Source of the DNA: Pseudomonas sp. ZH-FAD
Lineage (GTDB): Bacteria; Pseudomonadota; Gammaproteobacteria; Pseudomonadales; Pseudomonadaceae
Direction: 5' to 3'
DNA: 60,551 nucleotides
NCBI RefSeq assembly: GCF_002803095.1
Contig: NZ_PGLR01000036.1
Location: 1-60,551 of the forward strand
A program made the translations under genes and the position numbers. The notes beneath the pieces are model-generated. The model was given only the letters and a program-made list of their open reading frames with translations. It was not told the origin of the DNA and did not search any database. Every line of letters starts with the position of its first letter. The stretch's first letter is position 1. Of this stretch, positions 7,003 to 16,651 are shown piece by piece.

Positions 7003-9734
7003 CGGCACACACAGCCACGGTGGCACGACTGCAAGGCGTTGGCCTGCATTACGGCGCGACGACCGCGGTGGATGACGTCACCCTCGACATCCCCGCCAAT
7101 CGCATGATCGGCCTGATCGGCCCGGATGGGGTTGGCAAGTCCAGCCTGCTGGCACTGATTGCCGGTGCGCGGCGGATGCAGGACGGCGCGATCCAGGTGC
7201 TTGACGGCGACATGGCCGAGCCGGCCCATCGCCGCAAGGTCTGCCCACGCATCGCCTACATGCCCCAGGGGCTGGGCAAGAACCTCTACCCCACGCTGAC
7301 CGTGTTCGAAAATCTCGATTTCTTCGGCCGTCTGTTCGGCCAGGATGCCGAGGAACGCAAGGCGCGGATCGCTGACCTGACTCGCAGCACGGGGCTGGCG
7401 CCCTTCACCGAGCGCCCGGCCGGCAAGCTCTCCGGCGGCATGAAGCAAAAACTGGGACTGTGCTGCGCATTGATCCACGACCCCGACCTGCTGATCCTCG
7501 ACGAGCCCACCACTGGCGTCGATCCGCTGGCACGCAGCCAGTTCTGGGATCTGATCGAACGCATCCGCCAGCGCCGCCCAGGCATGAGCGTGATCGTCGC
7601 CACCGCCTATATGGACGAGGCGCAGAACTTCGACTGGCTGGTGGCCATGGACGACGGCAAGGTGCTGGCCACCGGCACACCACAGGAACTGCTGGGGCGC
7701 ACCGGCAGCGACAGCCTGGAGGAGGCCTTCATCGCCCTGCTGCCGGAAGAGAAGCGCCGCGGCCACCATGCACTGGTCATCCCGCCACGCCAGGTCGCCA
7801 GTGACAAGGACGCGATCGCCATCGAGGCACGCGGCCTGACCTGCCGCTTTGGCGATTTCGTCGCCGTCGACCATGTGGATTTCCGCATCGAGCGCGGAGA
7901 GATCTTCGGTTTCCTAGGCTCCAATGGCTGTGGCAAATCCACCACTATGAAGATGCTCACCGGCCTGCAACCAGCCAGCGAGGGCTCTTGCGCGCTGTTC
8001 GGCCAGCCGGTCGACTCCCGCGACATAGATACCCGCCGACGGGTCGGCTACATGTCGCAGGCGTTCTCGCTGTACAGCGAACTGACGGTGCAGCAGAACC
8101 TCGAGATGCATGCTCGTCTGTTCCATGTCCCTGAACGGCAACGCCGAGGCCGCGTCCAGGAAATGCTTGAACACTTCGATCTGCTGGGCGTCGCCGAACA
8201 GTTGCCGACCGACCTGCCTCTGGGCGTGCGCCAGCGTCTGTCGCTGGCGGTAGCGGTGATACACAAACCGGAAATTCTGATTCTCGACGAACCCACCTCG
8301 GGGGTCGACCCGATCGCCCGCGACGGCTTCTGGGCGCTGCTGGTAAAACTGTCGCGCGAAGATGGCGTGACCATCTTCATCTCCACCCACTTCATGAACG
8401 AGGCGCTGCGTTGCGACCGGATGTCAATGATGCACGCCGGTCGGGTGCTGGACAGCGACACGCCGCAGGCACTGATGGAAAAGCGTGGTCTGCCGACGCT
8501 GGAGCAGACCTTTATCGCCTACCTGCAGGACGCCGCCGAAGACGCCCAGGCCGAACCGGACACTCCGCCCCCCGCGCCGGCGGCCGGATCCGGAACCAAC
8601 CACCAGGCACGCTTCAGCCTGCGTCGCCTGTACAGCTACGCCCAGCGCGAATCCATGGAGCTGCGCCGCGACCCGATCCGCGCCACCCTGGCACTGGTCG
8701 GCACGGTGTTGCTGATGTTCATCATGGGTTATGGCATCAGCATGGATGTGGAAGACCTGAGCTATGCAGTGCTTGATCGCGACCAGACCACCACCAGCGC
8801 AGCCTATACCGAGAACATCGCGGGCTCGCGCTATTTCGTGGAAAAGGTGCCATTGCGCGATTACGACGAACTCGACCAGCGCATGCGCACCGGCGATATC
8901 AGCCTGGCGGTGGAAATCCCCCCGGGCTTCGGCCGTGACCTCAAGCGCGGCGACGCGCCTCAGATCGGCTTCTGGGTCGATGCAGCCATGCCGACCCGCG
9001 CCAACACGATCAAAGGCTACGTGCAGGGGATTCACCAGAGCTACCTGCAGGAGCTCGCCCAGCAGACCACGGGCAATATGGCGAGTGCACCGTACGAGGT
9101 CGCCCTGCGTTACCGCTACAACCCTGACGTGAAGAGCCTACCGGCCATGGTGCCGGCGGTCATCCCGATCCTGCTGATGCTGATCCCGGCGATGCTAACC
9201 GCACTCGGCGTGGTGCGCGAGAAGGAGCTCGGCTCGATCACCAATTTCTACGTCACGCCGGTCACTCGCGTGGAATTCCTGCTCGGCAAACAGCTGCCCT
9301 ACATCGCCTTGGGCATGGTCAACTTCTTCATGCTGGTGGCCCTCTCAGTGCTGGTATTCGATGTACCAGTCAAGGGCAGCATGCTATCGCTGACCATCGG
9401 CGCGTTGCTCTATGTGATTTGCGCCACTGGCCTGGGCCTGTTGATCTCGGCGGCCCTCAACAGTCAGATCGCCGCCATCTTCGGAACCGCCATCGCCACC
9501 CTGGTACCCGCCACCCAGTTCTCGGGGCTGACCCACCCGGTATCGGCCATGGAAGGAGCCAGCGCCCTGATCGGTAACATCTATCCGACCAGCCATTTCC
9601 TGACCATCAGCCGTGGCGTGTTCTCCAAAGCTCTCGGCCTTCCCGATCTGTACAGCTATTTCATCCCTCTGCTGCTGACCATCCCCGTGCTGACCCTACT
9701 CAGCATCGCCGGCCTGAAGAAGCAGGAGAAGTGA
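6999..9734 (+). CDS. rbbA: RbbA-type ABC transporter, two ATPase domains fused to a permease
   Basis: The 911-residue fusion has NBD1 (about residues 10-230; Walker A GPDGVGKSS, signature LSGGMKQ, Walker B LILDEPTTGVDP) and NBD2 (about 265-490; Walker A GSNGCGKST, Walker B LILDEPTSGVDP). A C-terminal ABC-2 permease follows, with a first membrane helix near 565, a large extracytoplasmic segment and further helices from about 715. The NBD2 signature is degenerate (LPLGVRQ). ATG 6999 overlaps the previous stop and is preferred to the Met at 6966. E. coli RbbA has been described as ribosome-associated, but the architecture and operon point to export with YhiI and YhhJ. Confidence 0.9.
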   Translation: MTAHTATVARLQGVGLHYGATTAVDDVTLDIPANRMIGLIGPDGVGKSSLLALIAGARRMQDGAIQVLDGDMAEPAHRRKVCPRIAYMPQGLGKNLYPTLTVFENLDFFGRLFGQDAEERKARIADLTRSTGLAPFTERPAGKLSGGMKQKLGLCCALIHDPDLLILDEPTTGVDPLARSQFWDLIERIRQRRPGMSVIVATAYMDEAQNFDWLVAMDDGKVLATGTPQELLGRTGSDSLEEAFIALLPEEKRRGHHALVIPPRQVASDKDAIAIEARGLTCRFGDFVAVDHVDFRIERGEIFGFLGSNGCGKSTTMKMLTGLQPASEGSCALFGQPVDSRDIDTRRRVGYMSQAFSLYSELTVQQNLEMHARLFHVPERQRRGRVQEMLEHFDLLGVAEQLPTDLPLGVRQRLSLAVAVIHKPEILILDEPTSGVDPIARDGFWALLVKLSREDGVTIFISTHFMNEALRCDRMSMMHAGRVLDSDTPQALMEKRGLPTLEQTFIAYLQDAAEDAQAEPDTPPPAPAAGSGTNHQARFSLRRLYSYAQRESMELRRDPIRATLALVGTVLLMFIMGYGISMDVEDLSYAVLDRDQTTTSAAYTENIAGSRYFVEKVPLRDYDELDQRMRTGDISLAVEIPPGFGRDLKRGDAPQIGFWVDAAMPTRANTIKGYVQGIHQSYLQELAQQTTGNMASAPYEVALRYRYNPDVKSLPAMVPAVIPILLMLIPAMLTALGVVREKELGSITNFYVTPVTRVEFLLGKQLPYIALGMVNFFMLVALSVLVFDVPVKGSMLSLTIGALLYVICATGLGLLISAALNSQIAAIFGTAIATLVPATQFSGLTHPVSAMEGASALIGNIYPTSHFLTISRGVFSKALGLPDLYSYFIPLLLTIPVLTLLSIAGLKKQEK

Positions 9735-9736
9735 AC

Positions 9737-10852
9737 ATGCGCAAACTGGGCAACATCCTGCAACTGGGGATCAAGGAACTGCGCAGCCTGTGCCGCGACC
9801 CAGCCATGCTCCTGCTGATCGCCTATTCCTTCACCCTGAGCATCTACTCCCAAGCCACCAGTATTCCGGAAACGCCCTTCCACGCCACCATAGCTGTGGT
9901 CGACGAAGATCGCTCCCAGGTGACCAACCGCATCATCGGCGCCTTTCAGCAACCCTACTTCCTCACACCACGCTACATCAGCATCAGCGAGATGGACGAT
10001 GGCATGGACACCGGGCTCTATACCTTCACTCTGAACATACCGCCAAACTTCCAACGGGATCTGCTCGCAGGGCGCAAGCCGGTCATTCAATTGAACGTCG
10101 ACGCCACCCAGATCAGCCAAGCCTTCAGTGGTGCCGGGCACATCCAGCAGATCATCGGCGACGAGGTCGGCGAGTTCCTCAACCGTTACCGAGGCGTCAG
10201 CAGCCCCCCCGTGGAATCTGTCGTGCACATGGCCTACAACCCGAACCTGGTGCAGTCCTGGTTCGGCTCCATCAACGCCATCATCAGCCAGATAACCATG
10301 CTGTCGATCATCCTCACCGGCGCCGCACTGATCCGCGAACGTGAGCATGGCACCATCGAACACCTGCTGGTGATGCCGGTCACGGCCTTTGAAATCATGT
10401 CTGCAAAGGTCTGGTCGATGGGCATCGTGGTACTGCTGGCGACCACTCTCTCCCTGCGTTTCATCATACAAGGCTGGTTGGCGGTGCCGATCCCGGGCTC
10501 CACCCTGCTATTTCTCTGCGGAGTCGCCCTGCACCTGTTCGCCACCACCTCGATGGGTATCTTCCTCGGTACCCTGGCCCGGTCAATGCCGCAACTCGGC
10601 CTGCTGATCATCCTCGTGCTGCTGCCACTGCAAATCCTCTCGGGCGGTATGACACCGCGCGAAAGCATGCCAGAAGCGGTGCAACACATCATGCTGATCG
10701 CCCCCACCACGCACTTCGTCGAACTGGCCCAGTCCATCCTGTTCCGCGGAGCCGGCACCTCCGTGGTTTGGCCGCAATTGCTGGCCCTGGCAGTGATCGG
10801 TACGGCGTTCTTCCTCGGCGCGCTGTCTCGATTGCGCAAATCGCTACGTTAG
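9737..10852 (+). CDS. yhhJ: ABC-2 type permease (YhhJ-like)
   Basis: The 371-residue inner-membrane protein has one N-terminal helix (about residues 18-38), a large extracytoplasmic domain and a cluster of five or so helices after about residue 170. The segment IREREHGTIEHLLVMPVTAF is characteristic of ABC-2 permeases. ATG 9737 has AGGAG eight bases upstream; GTG 9731 is an alternative that would overlap the previous stop but sits too close to the ribosome-binding site. It is the second membrane subunit of the exporter. Confidence 0.88.
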   Translation: MRKLGNILQLGIKELRSLCRDPAMLLLIAYSFTLSIYSQATSIPETPFHATIAVVDEDRSQVTNRIIGAFQQPYFLTPRYISISEMDDGMDTGLYTFTLNIPPNFQRDLLAGRKPVIQLNVDATQISQAFSGAGHIQQIIGDEVGEFLNRYRGVSSPPVESVVHMAYNPNLVQSWFGSINAIISQITMLSIILTGAALIREREHGTIEHLLVMPVTAFEIMSAKVWSMGIVVLLATTLSLRFIIQGWLAVPIPGSTLLFLCGVALHLFATTSMGIFLGTLARSMPQLGLLIILVLLPLQILSGGMTPRESMPEAVQHIMLIAPTTHFVELAQSILFRGAGTSVVWPQLLALAVIGTAFFLGALSRLRKSLR

Positions 10853-10895
10853 TAGCACCCCCTCCCTGCAACCTTGCCCTGAACGGAGCATCGAC

Positions 10896-11111
10896 ATGAA
10901 AAAAACCTTCCTAACAAGCGTATTCCTGACTCTCGGCCTACTGGCCGGCTGCTCGACGCCGTCGCTGATCGTGCTCAACGACGGCCGGGAAATCCAAACC
11001 CTAGACACCCCTGATTACGACGCCAAGAGCGGTTTCTACGAATTTGAGCAACTGGATGGCAAACGCCAGCGCCTGAACAAGGATCAGGTGCGTACCATCC
11101 AGGAGCTGTAA
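10896..11111 (+). CDS. YgdI/YgdR-family (DUF903) small lipoprotein
   Basis: The 71-residue protein has a lipoprotein signal (MKKTFLTSVFLTLGLLAGCS, lipobox LAGC with Cys19). A small beta-rich domain follows (IVLNDGREIQTLDTPDYD ... GFYEFEQLDGKRQRLNKDQV), typical of YgdI/YgdR lipoproteins. It lies 43 bases after the exporter operon and may share its transcript. The role of the family is not established. Confidence 0.88.
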   Translation: MKKTFLTSVFLTLGLLAGCSTPSLIVLNDGREIQTLDTPDYDAKSGFYEFEQLDGKRQRLNKDQVRTIQEL

Positions 11112-11212
11112 CCCGAGCGAACCTCGCGGCAGGGCCGAAGCCCCGCCGGCGAGGTGATATTTCGCATCGCTCCCCATTAGAATCGCCATCCACCCTTGCC
11201 TTGAGAATCTTC

Positions 11213-13123
11213 GTGCTCCGCTCCTTCCTGTACCCATCACGTGCCTGGCTGTTCATCTTCTCGGCGCTTTTCCTCTACGGCTGCGCCGGCGTCAAGGTCA
11301 ACGCAATCAAGAACGACGACTACCTGACGTTGCGCCGTGGCGACGTGCTCACCACCGGTAGCCTCAGCGCATCCGCTCGCACCACCCTGCAGGTCGTGGG
11401 CATTGCCGAGAAGGATTGCCGCAAGGATCTGCCCGAGTGCCGTAGTCAACTCGCCGACAACACAGGCCTCGCCGACGAGAATCGCTTGTCGGCCCTGGCC
11501 GAGCTGTGGCTGCTCGAAGCCATGCGCAGCAAGGGTCTGCATGGACAGGAGGCACGCGTCGACGCTTATCTGGAAAGCGCCCGGCACGCCTATGCCTATC
11601 TTTTCTTTACCCCCCGCAACACTGGCCAGCGTGCCCTGGAGGATCGCCAGACCCAGGTGCGCGACTACTACAATTTCGCGGTACAGGAAGCCTTGACCCT
11701 GTTGTTCGAGCTGTATCGTGGCAAACCTCCACAGCGCGAAACGGCCGATGAGCAATTCCACCTGCGCCTGGCACACTGGAACATCAGCGGCACCATGCAG
11801 GAAGTCAGGCTGGCCGAAGGCCGGCAGCTTCCTCAGGAACTGATCCCCGCCGCCTCCCTCTCCTTCGCAGGTCTGCGCAACCAGTATCGGCGCGACGGGC
11901 TCGGCGCCGAACTGGTCGCCGTCACCCGCAAGCGCGTGGTCACCAGCCAGAGCGACCGGTTGCCCTGGAGCGAGACGCCCTTCCCCGCCATCAGTGCGGT
12001 GATTCGCTTTCCGGGCAGCACCCTCGCAGAGGTGCTGGCGACCCGCACGGCCGATATCAGCGGCTACGATCCCTATCGCACCACCCACTTCGAGGTGGCA
12101 GGCCAGTCGGTTCCACTCGCGGCCAATTTCACCTCCGGATACGGCCTGTGGCTGGCCCGTTCCGGCTTCGCCCGCCAGTCCCTGCTGACCCTGGTCGGTC
12201 GCGGCGAAGTGCTGGAAGCACCGCACCTCTATCTGCTGCAACCCTACGACCCCGAGCGCCGCATCATCATCATGCTGCACGGCCTGGCCAGCAGCCCCGA
12301 AGCCTGGATCAACGTCGCCAACGAAGTGCTCGGCGACGAGGCGCTACGCAACAACTACCAGATCTGGCAGATCTACTACCCGACCAACCTGCCGATCGCC
12401 TTCAACAACAAGGCAATCCGCGAAACCATCGAGCAAACCCTCAGGCATTTCGATCCACAGGGCAACGCCGCGGCCAGCCGCGACATCGTACTGGTCGGCC
12501 ACAGCATGGGCGGTGTGCTGTCGCGCCTGCTGGTTTCCTCCTCGCAAGACCAACTGTGGTCGTCGCTCACGGCGCAATACGACATGAGTGGCAAGAGGCA
12601 GGAACGGGCCCGCGCGAAACTGGGCCCCTACCTGGATTTCGAGCCACTGCCCCAGGTCAGCCGGGCCGTCTTCGCCGCGGCACCGCACCGTGGCACACCC
12701 TTCGCGGAAAACCGCCTGTCGCGCTGGGCCGCCGGCCTGGTCAAGCTGCCGGTCTCGGTACTCGGCCGCTTCAGCGAGCTCGCCCAGGTACTGGTCGACC
12801 CCAACTCGGCGGCACCCGTGACGTTGACCCGAGGCCTCAATAGCATCGACAACCTCAGCGCCAACGACCCCTTCGTCAGGGCCGCGGCCGAATTGCCGAT
12901 CTCGCCCCAGGTGCGTTATCACAGCATCATCGGCAACCATACGCCCGAATTGTTGCTGGCAAGCACCAGTGATGGTGTGGTGCCCTATACCAGTGCCCAT
13001 CTGGAGGGTGCACAGTCGGAGAAGATCATCCCTTCGTGGCACAGCGTCCAGGAAACGCCGGAAGCAATCATCGAAATACGCCGCATCCTCCACCAGCACC
13101 TGAGCGAAGAGGATACGCGATGA
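11213..13123 (+). CDS. Alpha/beta-hydrolase-fold lipoprotein
   Basis: The roughly 636-residue protein has an N-terminal lipoprotein signal (WLFIFSALFLYGCAG, lipobox LYGC). A helical region of about 300 residues follows, then a C-terminal alpha/beta-hydrolase domain with oxyanion segment IIIMLHGLASSPEAW, nucleophile elbow GHSMGG, SDGVVPY (likely acid) and a late His in SWHSVQET. It resembles PGAP1/DUF676-type esterases. GTG 11213 is used with GAGA upstream; TTG 11201 in the same frame is also possible. Its stop overlaps the DUF4105 gene by ATGA, so the two are translationally coupled. It probably acts on an ester at the inner face of the outer membrane; the substrate is unknown. Confidence 0.82.
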   Translation: MLRSFLYPSRAWLFIFSALFLYGCAGVKVNAIKNDDYLTLRRGDVLTTGSLSASARTTLQVVGIAEKDCRKDLPECRSQLADNTGLADENRLSALAELWLLEAMRSKGLHGQEARVDAYLESARHAYAYLFFTPRNTGQRALEDRQTQVRDYYNFAVQEALTLLFELYRGKPPQRETADEQFHLRLAHWNISGTMQEVRLAEGRQLPQELIPAASLSFAGLRNQYRRDGLGAELVAVTRKRVVTSQSDRLPWSETPFPAISAVIRFPGSTLAEVLATRTADISGYDPYRTTHFEVAGQSVPLAANFTSGYGLWLARSGFARQSLLTLVGRGEVLEAPHLYLLQPYDPERRIIIMLHGLASSPEAWINVANEVLGDEALRNNYQIWQIYYPTNLPIAFNNKAIRETIEQTLRHFDPQGNAAASRDIVLVGHSMGGVLSRLLVSSSQDQLWSSLTAQYDMSGKRQERARAKLGPYLDFEPLPQVSRAVFAAAPHRGTPFAENRLSRWAAGLVKLPVSVLGRFSELAQVLVDPNSAAPVTLTRGLNSIDNLSANDPFVRAAAELPISPQVRYHSIIGNHTPELLLASTSDGVVPYTSAHLEGAQSEKIIPSWHSVQETPEAIIEIRRILHQHLSEEDTR

Positions 13124-14175
13124 AACGCCCGCATCTCATGCTGCGGCTGTTGACGCGCCTGCTCCTAACCCTGCTCATCCCGCTGACGACCAGTTGGGGC
13201 GCCCTCGCCCTGGATTACCGGCTGAACTGGCCTCCTTTGGCGGGGTACGCCCTGGTCGCACTCTGGTGCCTGCTCGGCGTCCTCACCCTTGTCCTGCTGT
13301 GGCGGCGGCCACCACTGTGGGCGCTGTCCATCCACCTGCTGGCATTCGCCGTGCTGCTGGCCTGGTGGCACAGCCTGCAACCGTCCAACCAACGCGCCTG
13401 GGCCGACGACGTGGCACGCATGACCCAAGGCCGGGTGGTCGACGAACAGCTGCTGCTGGACAACGTGCGCAACTTCGACTGGCGCAGCGATGAGGACTAC
13501 GACATCGCCTGGGAAAGCCGTTCCTACGACCTGCGGCAACTGGCCTCGGTCGACCTGCTGACCTCCTACTGGGGCATGCCGGCCATCGCCCATATCCTGG
13601 TGTCCTTCGGCTTCGAGGACGGCCGGTACCTGGTCTTCACCGTGGAGACCCGCAAGGAAAAGGGCGAGCGCTACTCGGAGCTGGGCGGCTTCTTTAAGGA
13701 ATTCGAACTCAGCATCGTCGCCACCGACGAGCGCGACGCCGTGCGGGTGCGTACCAACGTGCGCGACGAGGACGTCTACCTGTACCGCATCGACATGCCC
13801 AGGCCGGTCATGCGCGAACTCCTGCTTTCCTATGTCGAGCAGGCCAACACCCTGGTCGAACGGCCACGCTTCTACAACACCCTGACCGCCAACTGCACGA
13901 CCATCGTCTTCGACATGGTGCAGAGCATCATCGGCGGCCTGCCCGTCGATCACCGCCTGCTGCTGACCGGCTACCTGCCAGGCTACGTGCAGGATATCGG
14001 CGGCCTGCAACAGGGCTACAGCCTGGACGCACTACGCAATCGGGGGCGAATCACCGGACGCGCCCGCCAGGCGGACGAGGCGGCGGACTTTTCCAGACAG
14101 ATCCGCCAAGGCGTACCGGGCTGGGCAGTGGAAACAAAGACCAACAACGATGAACGACCGGGGAGAGAGGAATGA
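13120..14175 (+). CDS. DUF4105-domain membrane protein
   Basis: The 351-residue protein has three hydrophobic helices in its first 90 residues (about 8-28, 40-57, 62-82). A conserved extracytoplasmic domain follows with SYDLRQLASVDLLTSYWGMP, IAHILVSFGFEDGRYLVFTV and the motif TANCTTIVFDM, the Cys-bearing hallmark of DUF4105. The Cys/His content suggests a papain-like or NlpC-like hydrolase fold, which is an inference. It overlaps the upstream hydrolase and the downstream small gene by ATGA on both sides, so the three form one unit. Confidence 0.85.
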   Translation: MKRPHLMLRLLTRLLLTLLIPLTTSWGALALDYRLNWPPLAGYALVALWCLLGVLTLVLLWRRPPLWALSIHLLAFAVLLAWWHSLQPSNQRAWADDVARMTQGRVVDEQLLLDNVRNFDWRSDEDYDIAWESRSYDLRQLASVDLLTSYWGMPAIAHILVSFGFEDGRYLVFTVETRKEKGERYSELGGFFKEFELSIVATDERDAVRVRTNVRDEDVYLYRIDMPRPVMRELLLSYVEQANTLVERPRFYNTLTANCTTIVFDMVQSIIGGLPVDHRLLLTGYLPGYVQDIGGLQQGYSLDALRNRGRITGRARQADEAADFSRQIRQGVPGWAVETKTNNDERPGREE

Positions 14176-14339
14176 ACGAACTCGAAGTGATGATCGCGCT
14201 GATAGTGGCAGGCTTCCTCTTGCTAACGATCGGTTTCGCCAAGCGTGACCACGATTTGGGAATCTATACCATGGTGCTAGGCATCCTGCTGATGTTTTGC
14301 ACCATAGGCTACAAGCTCTATCTGGAACTTGGGATGTAA
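14172..14339 (+). CDS. Small two-helix membrane protein (55 aa)
   Basis: The gene starts at ATG 14172, which overlaps the DUF4105 stop as ATGA, with GAGAGG just upstream. The product begins MNELEVMIALIVAGFLLLTI and ends KLYLELGM, with two membrane segments (about 6-20 and 32-48) joined by the charged loop AKRDHDLG. Coupled translation and the clean hydrophobic pattern support a real gene. It is not a family I recognise. It may be a small partner of the DUF4105 protein. An IS5 remnant begins directly after the stop. Confidence 0.65.
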   Translation: MNELEVMIALIVAGFLLLTIGFAKRDHDLGIYTMVLGILLMFCTIGYKLYLELGM

Positions 14340-14696
14340 GAGCCTGTTTACGATCTTTCGAGTAGTAGGACGAGAAAGGCCAAAAGGCCAAGTGGATGAA
14401 CTGCAAGCTGGTGTTGAATTTGTGCCCGCAGTTTTTCCACAACCGCCGACACTTTTCTGGACAAGCAAAGCTGCGCTCCACTGCTTGAAGTAGCGAGACA
14501 CCGTTTGCCAGCGCGGAAAGTCACTAGGAATCAGGCGCCACTGGCAGCCTGTCTTCAAGAGATACAACACGGCGCACCAAATCTCGTAGAGATCCACGCT
14601 TCGGGGTTTGGTGCGCTTGCGTATGCTTTTCAATAAGGCTTGGCCTTATTCAAACTGCTCACGACTCACGTTGCTCGGGTAGCGATGCTTTCTCAT
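14340..14696 (-). pseudogene. IS5-family transposase, internally deleted remnant
   Basis: Reading leftward from ATG 14696 the frame gives MRKHRYPSNVSREQFE and then a TAA stop where relatives have Gln. It resumes with KRTKPRSVDLYEIWCAVLYL and TGCQWRLIPSDFPRW, then jumps near 14480 into another frame encoding the C-terminus (VERSFACPEKCRRLWKNC ... FNTSLQFIHLAF). Roughly the central half of the transposase is missing. The left end GAGCCTGTTTACGATCTTTC at about 14341 looks like the element's terminal repeat. The right end is replaced by the IS66 element. Confidence 0.75.
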
Positions 14697-14728
14697 CGTA
14701 AGCGTACGCCGAACTCACCTTGCGTGAT

Positions 14729-16254
14729 TCAGGCAGGCGCCCACTGATGCGGCAGCAGTTGGCCGACCTCACTCGCCCGTTGCGTCGGCAGGCGTGTCAG
14801 CACGTCCTTGAGATAGGCATACGGATCATGCCCGTTCATTCGGGACGACTGGATAAGGCTCATGATCGCCGCCGCGCGTTTGCCGCTGCGTAGCGATCCT
14901 GCAAACAACCAGTTCGAGCGCCCCAGTGCCCAGGGCCGGATCTGGTTCTCGACCTGGTTATTGTCAATGGGCACAGCACCATCCTCGACATAGCGAGTCA
15001 GTGCCTGCCAGCGTTTAAGGCTGTAATCCAAGGCTTTCGCCGTGGCCGATCCGTTGGGCACAAGATCACGCTGGGCCAGCATCCAGTCAGCCGTGTATCG
15101 AGGATCGGTGAAGCCTTTTCCTGTCGTATTCGCCAGCGTTCTTCATCGCTCATGTCCCGTGCTTGCCGTTCGATTTCGTACAAGCTGCCCATCGCGTGCA
15201 GTGCTTGTTCGGCCAACTGGCTTTTGTTTGCAGCGTGCAGATCGAAGAACTTGCGGCGGGCGTGGGCCATGCAGCCAATTTCGGTAATGCCTTGCTCGAA
15301 GCTGGCCTTGTAGCCAGCGAAGTCGTCGCAGACCAGCTTGCCATTCCACTGGCCAAGAAAATTGCGCGCATGCTCGCCGGCACGGCTGGGATTGAAGTCG
15401 TACACCACGGCCTTCAGATCGGCGAAGGGGGTGGTGCTGTAGGCCCAGACGTAAGCCCGATGGGTTTTCTTCTCGCCTGGGGTGAGCATTTGCACCGGGT
15501 TTTCGTCAGCGTGGATCACGCGTTGGGCCAGCACGGCTTCACGCAGGGCATCGACTAGCGGCTGGAGCTGCACGCCGGTTTGTCCGACCCACTGCGCCAG
15601 TGTCGAGCGAGCGATGGCCAGGCCGGCACGGCCAAAGATTTTCTCTTGCCGATATAGCGGCAAGTGGTCGGCGAATTTGGCCACCATCACGTGAGCCAGA
15701 AGGCCGGCGGTGGGGATGCCCTTGTCGATCACCTGGGCCGGCACGGGGGCCTGGATCAGTGTTTCGCACTGGCGACAGGCCCATTTCCCACGCACATGCT
15801 GTTCGACGGTGAACACGCCCGGCGTGTAATCCAGCTTTTCGCTGATGTCTTCACCGATGCGTTGCAGCTGGCAGCCGCAGGCGCATTGGGTGTTCTCCGG
15901 TTCGTGGCGGATCACGGTGCGCGGAAATTGTGCCGGCAGCGGTGTGCGCTTGGGCTGTTGGCGGGGTTCGGCTGGAGCAACCGGGGGATTGACGGCTTTC
16001 AGCTCCGCCTCGATGGCGGCGATGTCAGTGTCGAGCAGGTCGTCCAGCAAGCTGCCCTGGTCAGGGCTCAGTTGCTCGCTACGCTTAGCAAACTTGTGCC
16101 GTTTGTACCAAGCGATTTCGTGTGTGAGCTGCTCAATGATGGTTTGATCACGGTGGATTTTCTTGCCCATCACGTCGACCTGCGTCAGCAACTGCGCGGC
16201 CAGTGTGCGCAGTTGCTCAGCTGTCAGTTGGTCGAGATTGGGCGAGGAGTTCAT
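14729..16254 (-). pseudogene. tnpC: IS66 TnpC transposase, frameshifted
   Basis: The first frame (16254 to about 15093) carries the N-terminal helical region, the Cys-rich segment CACGCQLQR ... CRQCE, and the DDE region with VIHADENPVQML and KLVCDDFAGYK. The second frame (from about 15090 to 14729) carries WMLAQRDLVP, DDE-end motif VPIDNNQVENQIRPWALGR and the C-terminus. The frames differ by one base: a missing base between 15092 and 15093 disrupts the expected codons before TGG ATG CTG. Without frameshifting the product lacks the C-terminal domain with the catalytic Glu. Confidence 0.82.
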
Positions 16255-16315
16255 GCTGCTGATTGTGCCAGAGCAGACGCTCTGCGCAGATACACCGTTG
16301 GGCTAATGGCCGGTG

Positions 16316-16651
16316 CTACAGCACTGTGATCGCGCCGCCCGCACCGACCCGCTGCCAGGGCACCCCCAGTACCAACGCCTGAAGTTGCTCTGCGTCGAGT
16401 TCAACTTCCGAGCCGTGGCGGATGCCTGGCCAGTGAAACTTGCCTTGGTTCAATCGCCGCGCGGCCAGCCAGATACCCACGCCGTCATGCACCAGGACTT
16501 TCATGCGGTTGGCGCGGCGATTTGCGAAGAGATAGGCACAGTGCGGCTTCGCCGCACCGAACACCGCAATCACACGGGCCAACGCGGTCTCGGTGCCGGC
16601 GCGCATGTCCATCGGTTCGGTGGCGAGCCAGATACTATCGATACGGATCAC
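16316..16651 (-). CDS. tnpB: IS66-family accessory protein TnpB
   Basis: The 111-residue protein starts at GTG 16651, which overlaps the tnpA stop (GTGA). It shows the family core IDSIWLATEPMDMRAGTETA and RRANRMKVLVHDGVGIWLAA. TnpB is required with TnpA and TnpC for IS66 transposition, although its biochemical role is unclear. The gene appears intact. The longer frame starting at 16681 has no family support upstream of the GTG. Confidence 0.85.
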   Translation of the reverse strand: MIRIDSIWLATEPMDMRAGTETALARVIAVFGAAKPHCAYLFANRRANRMKVLVHDGVGIWLAARRLNQGKFHWPGIRHGSEVELDAEQLQALVLGVPWQRVGAGGAITVL

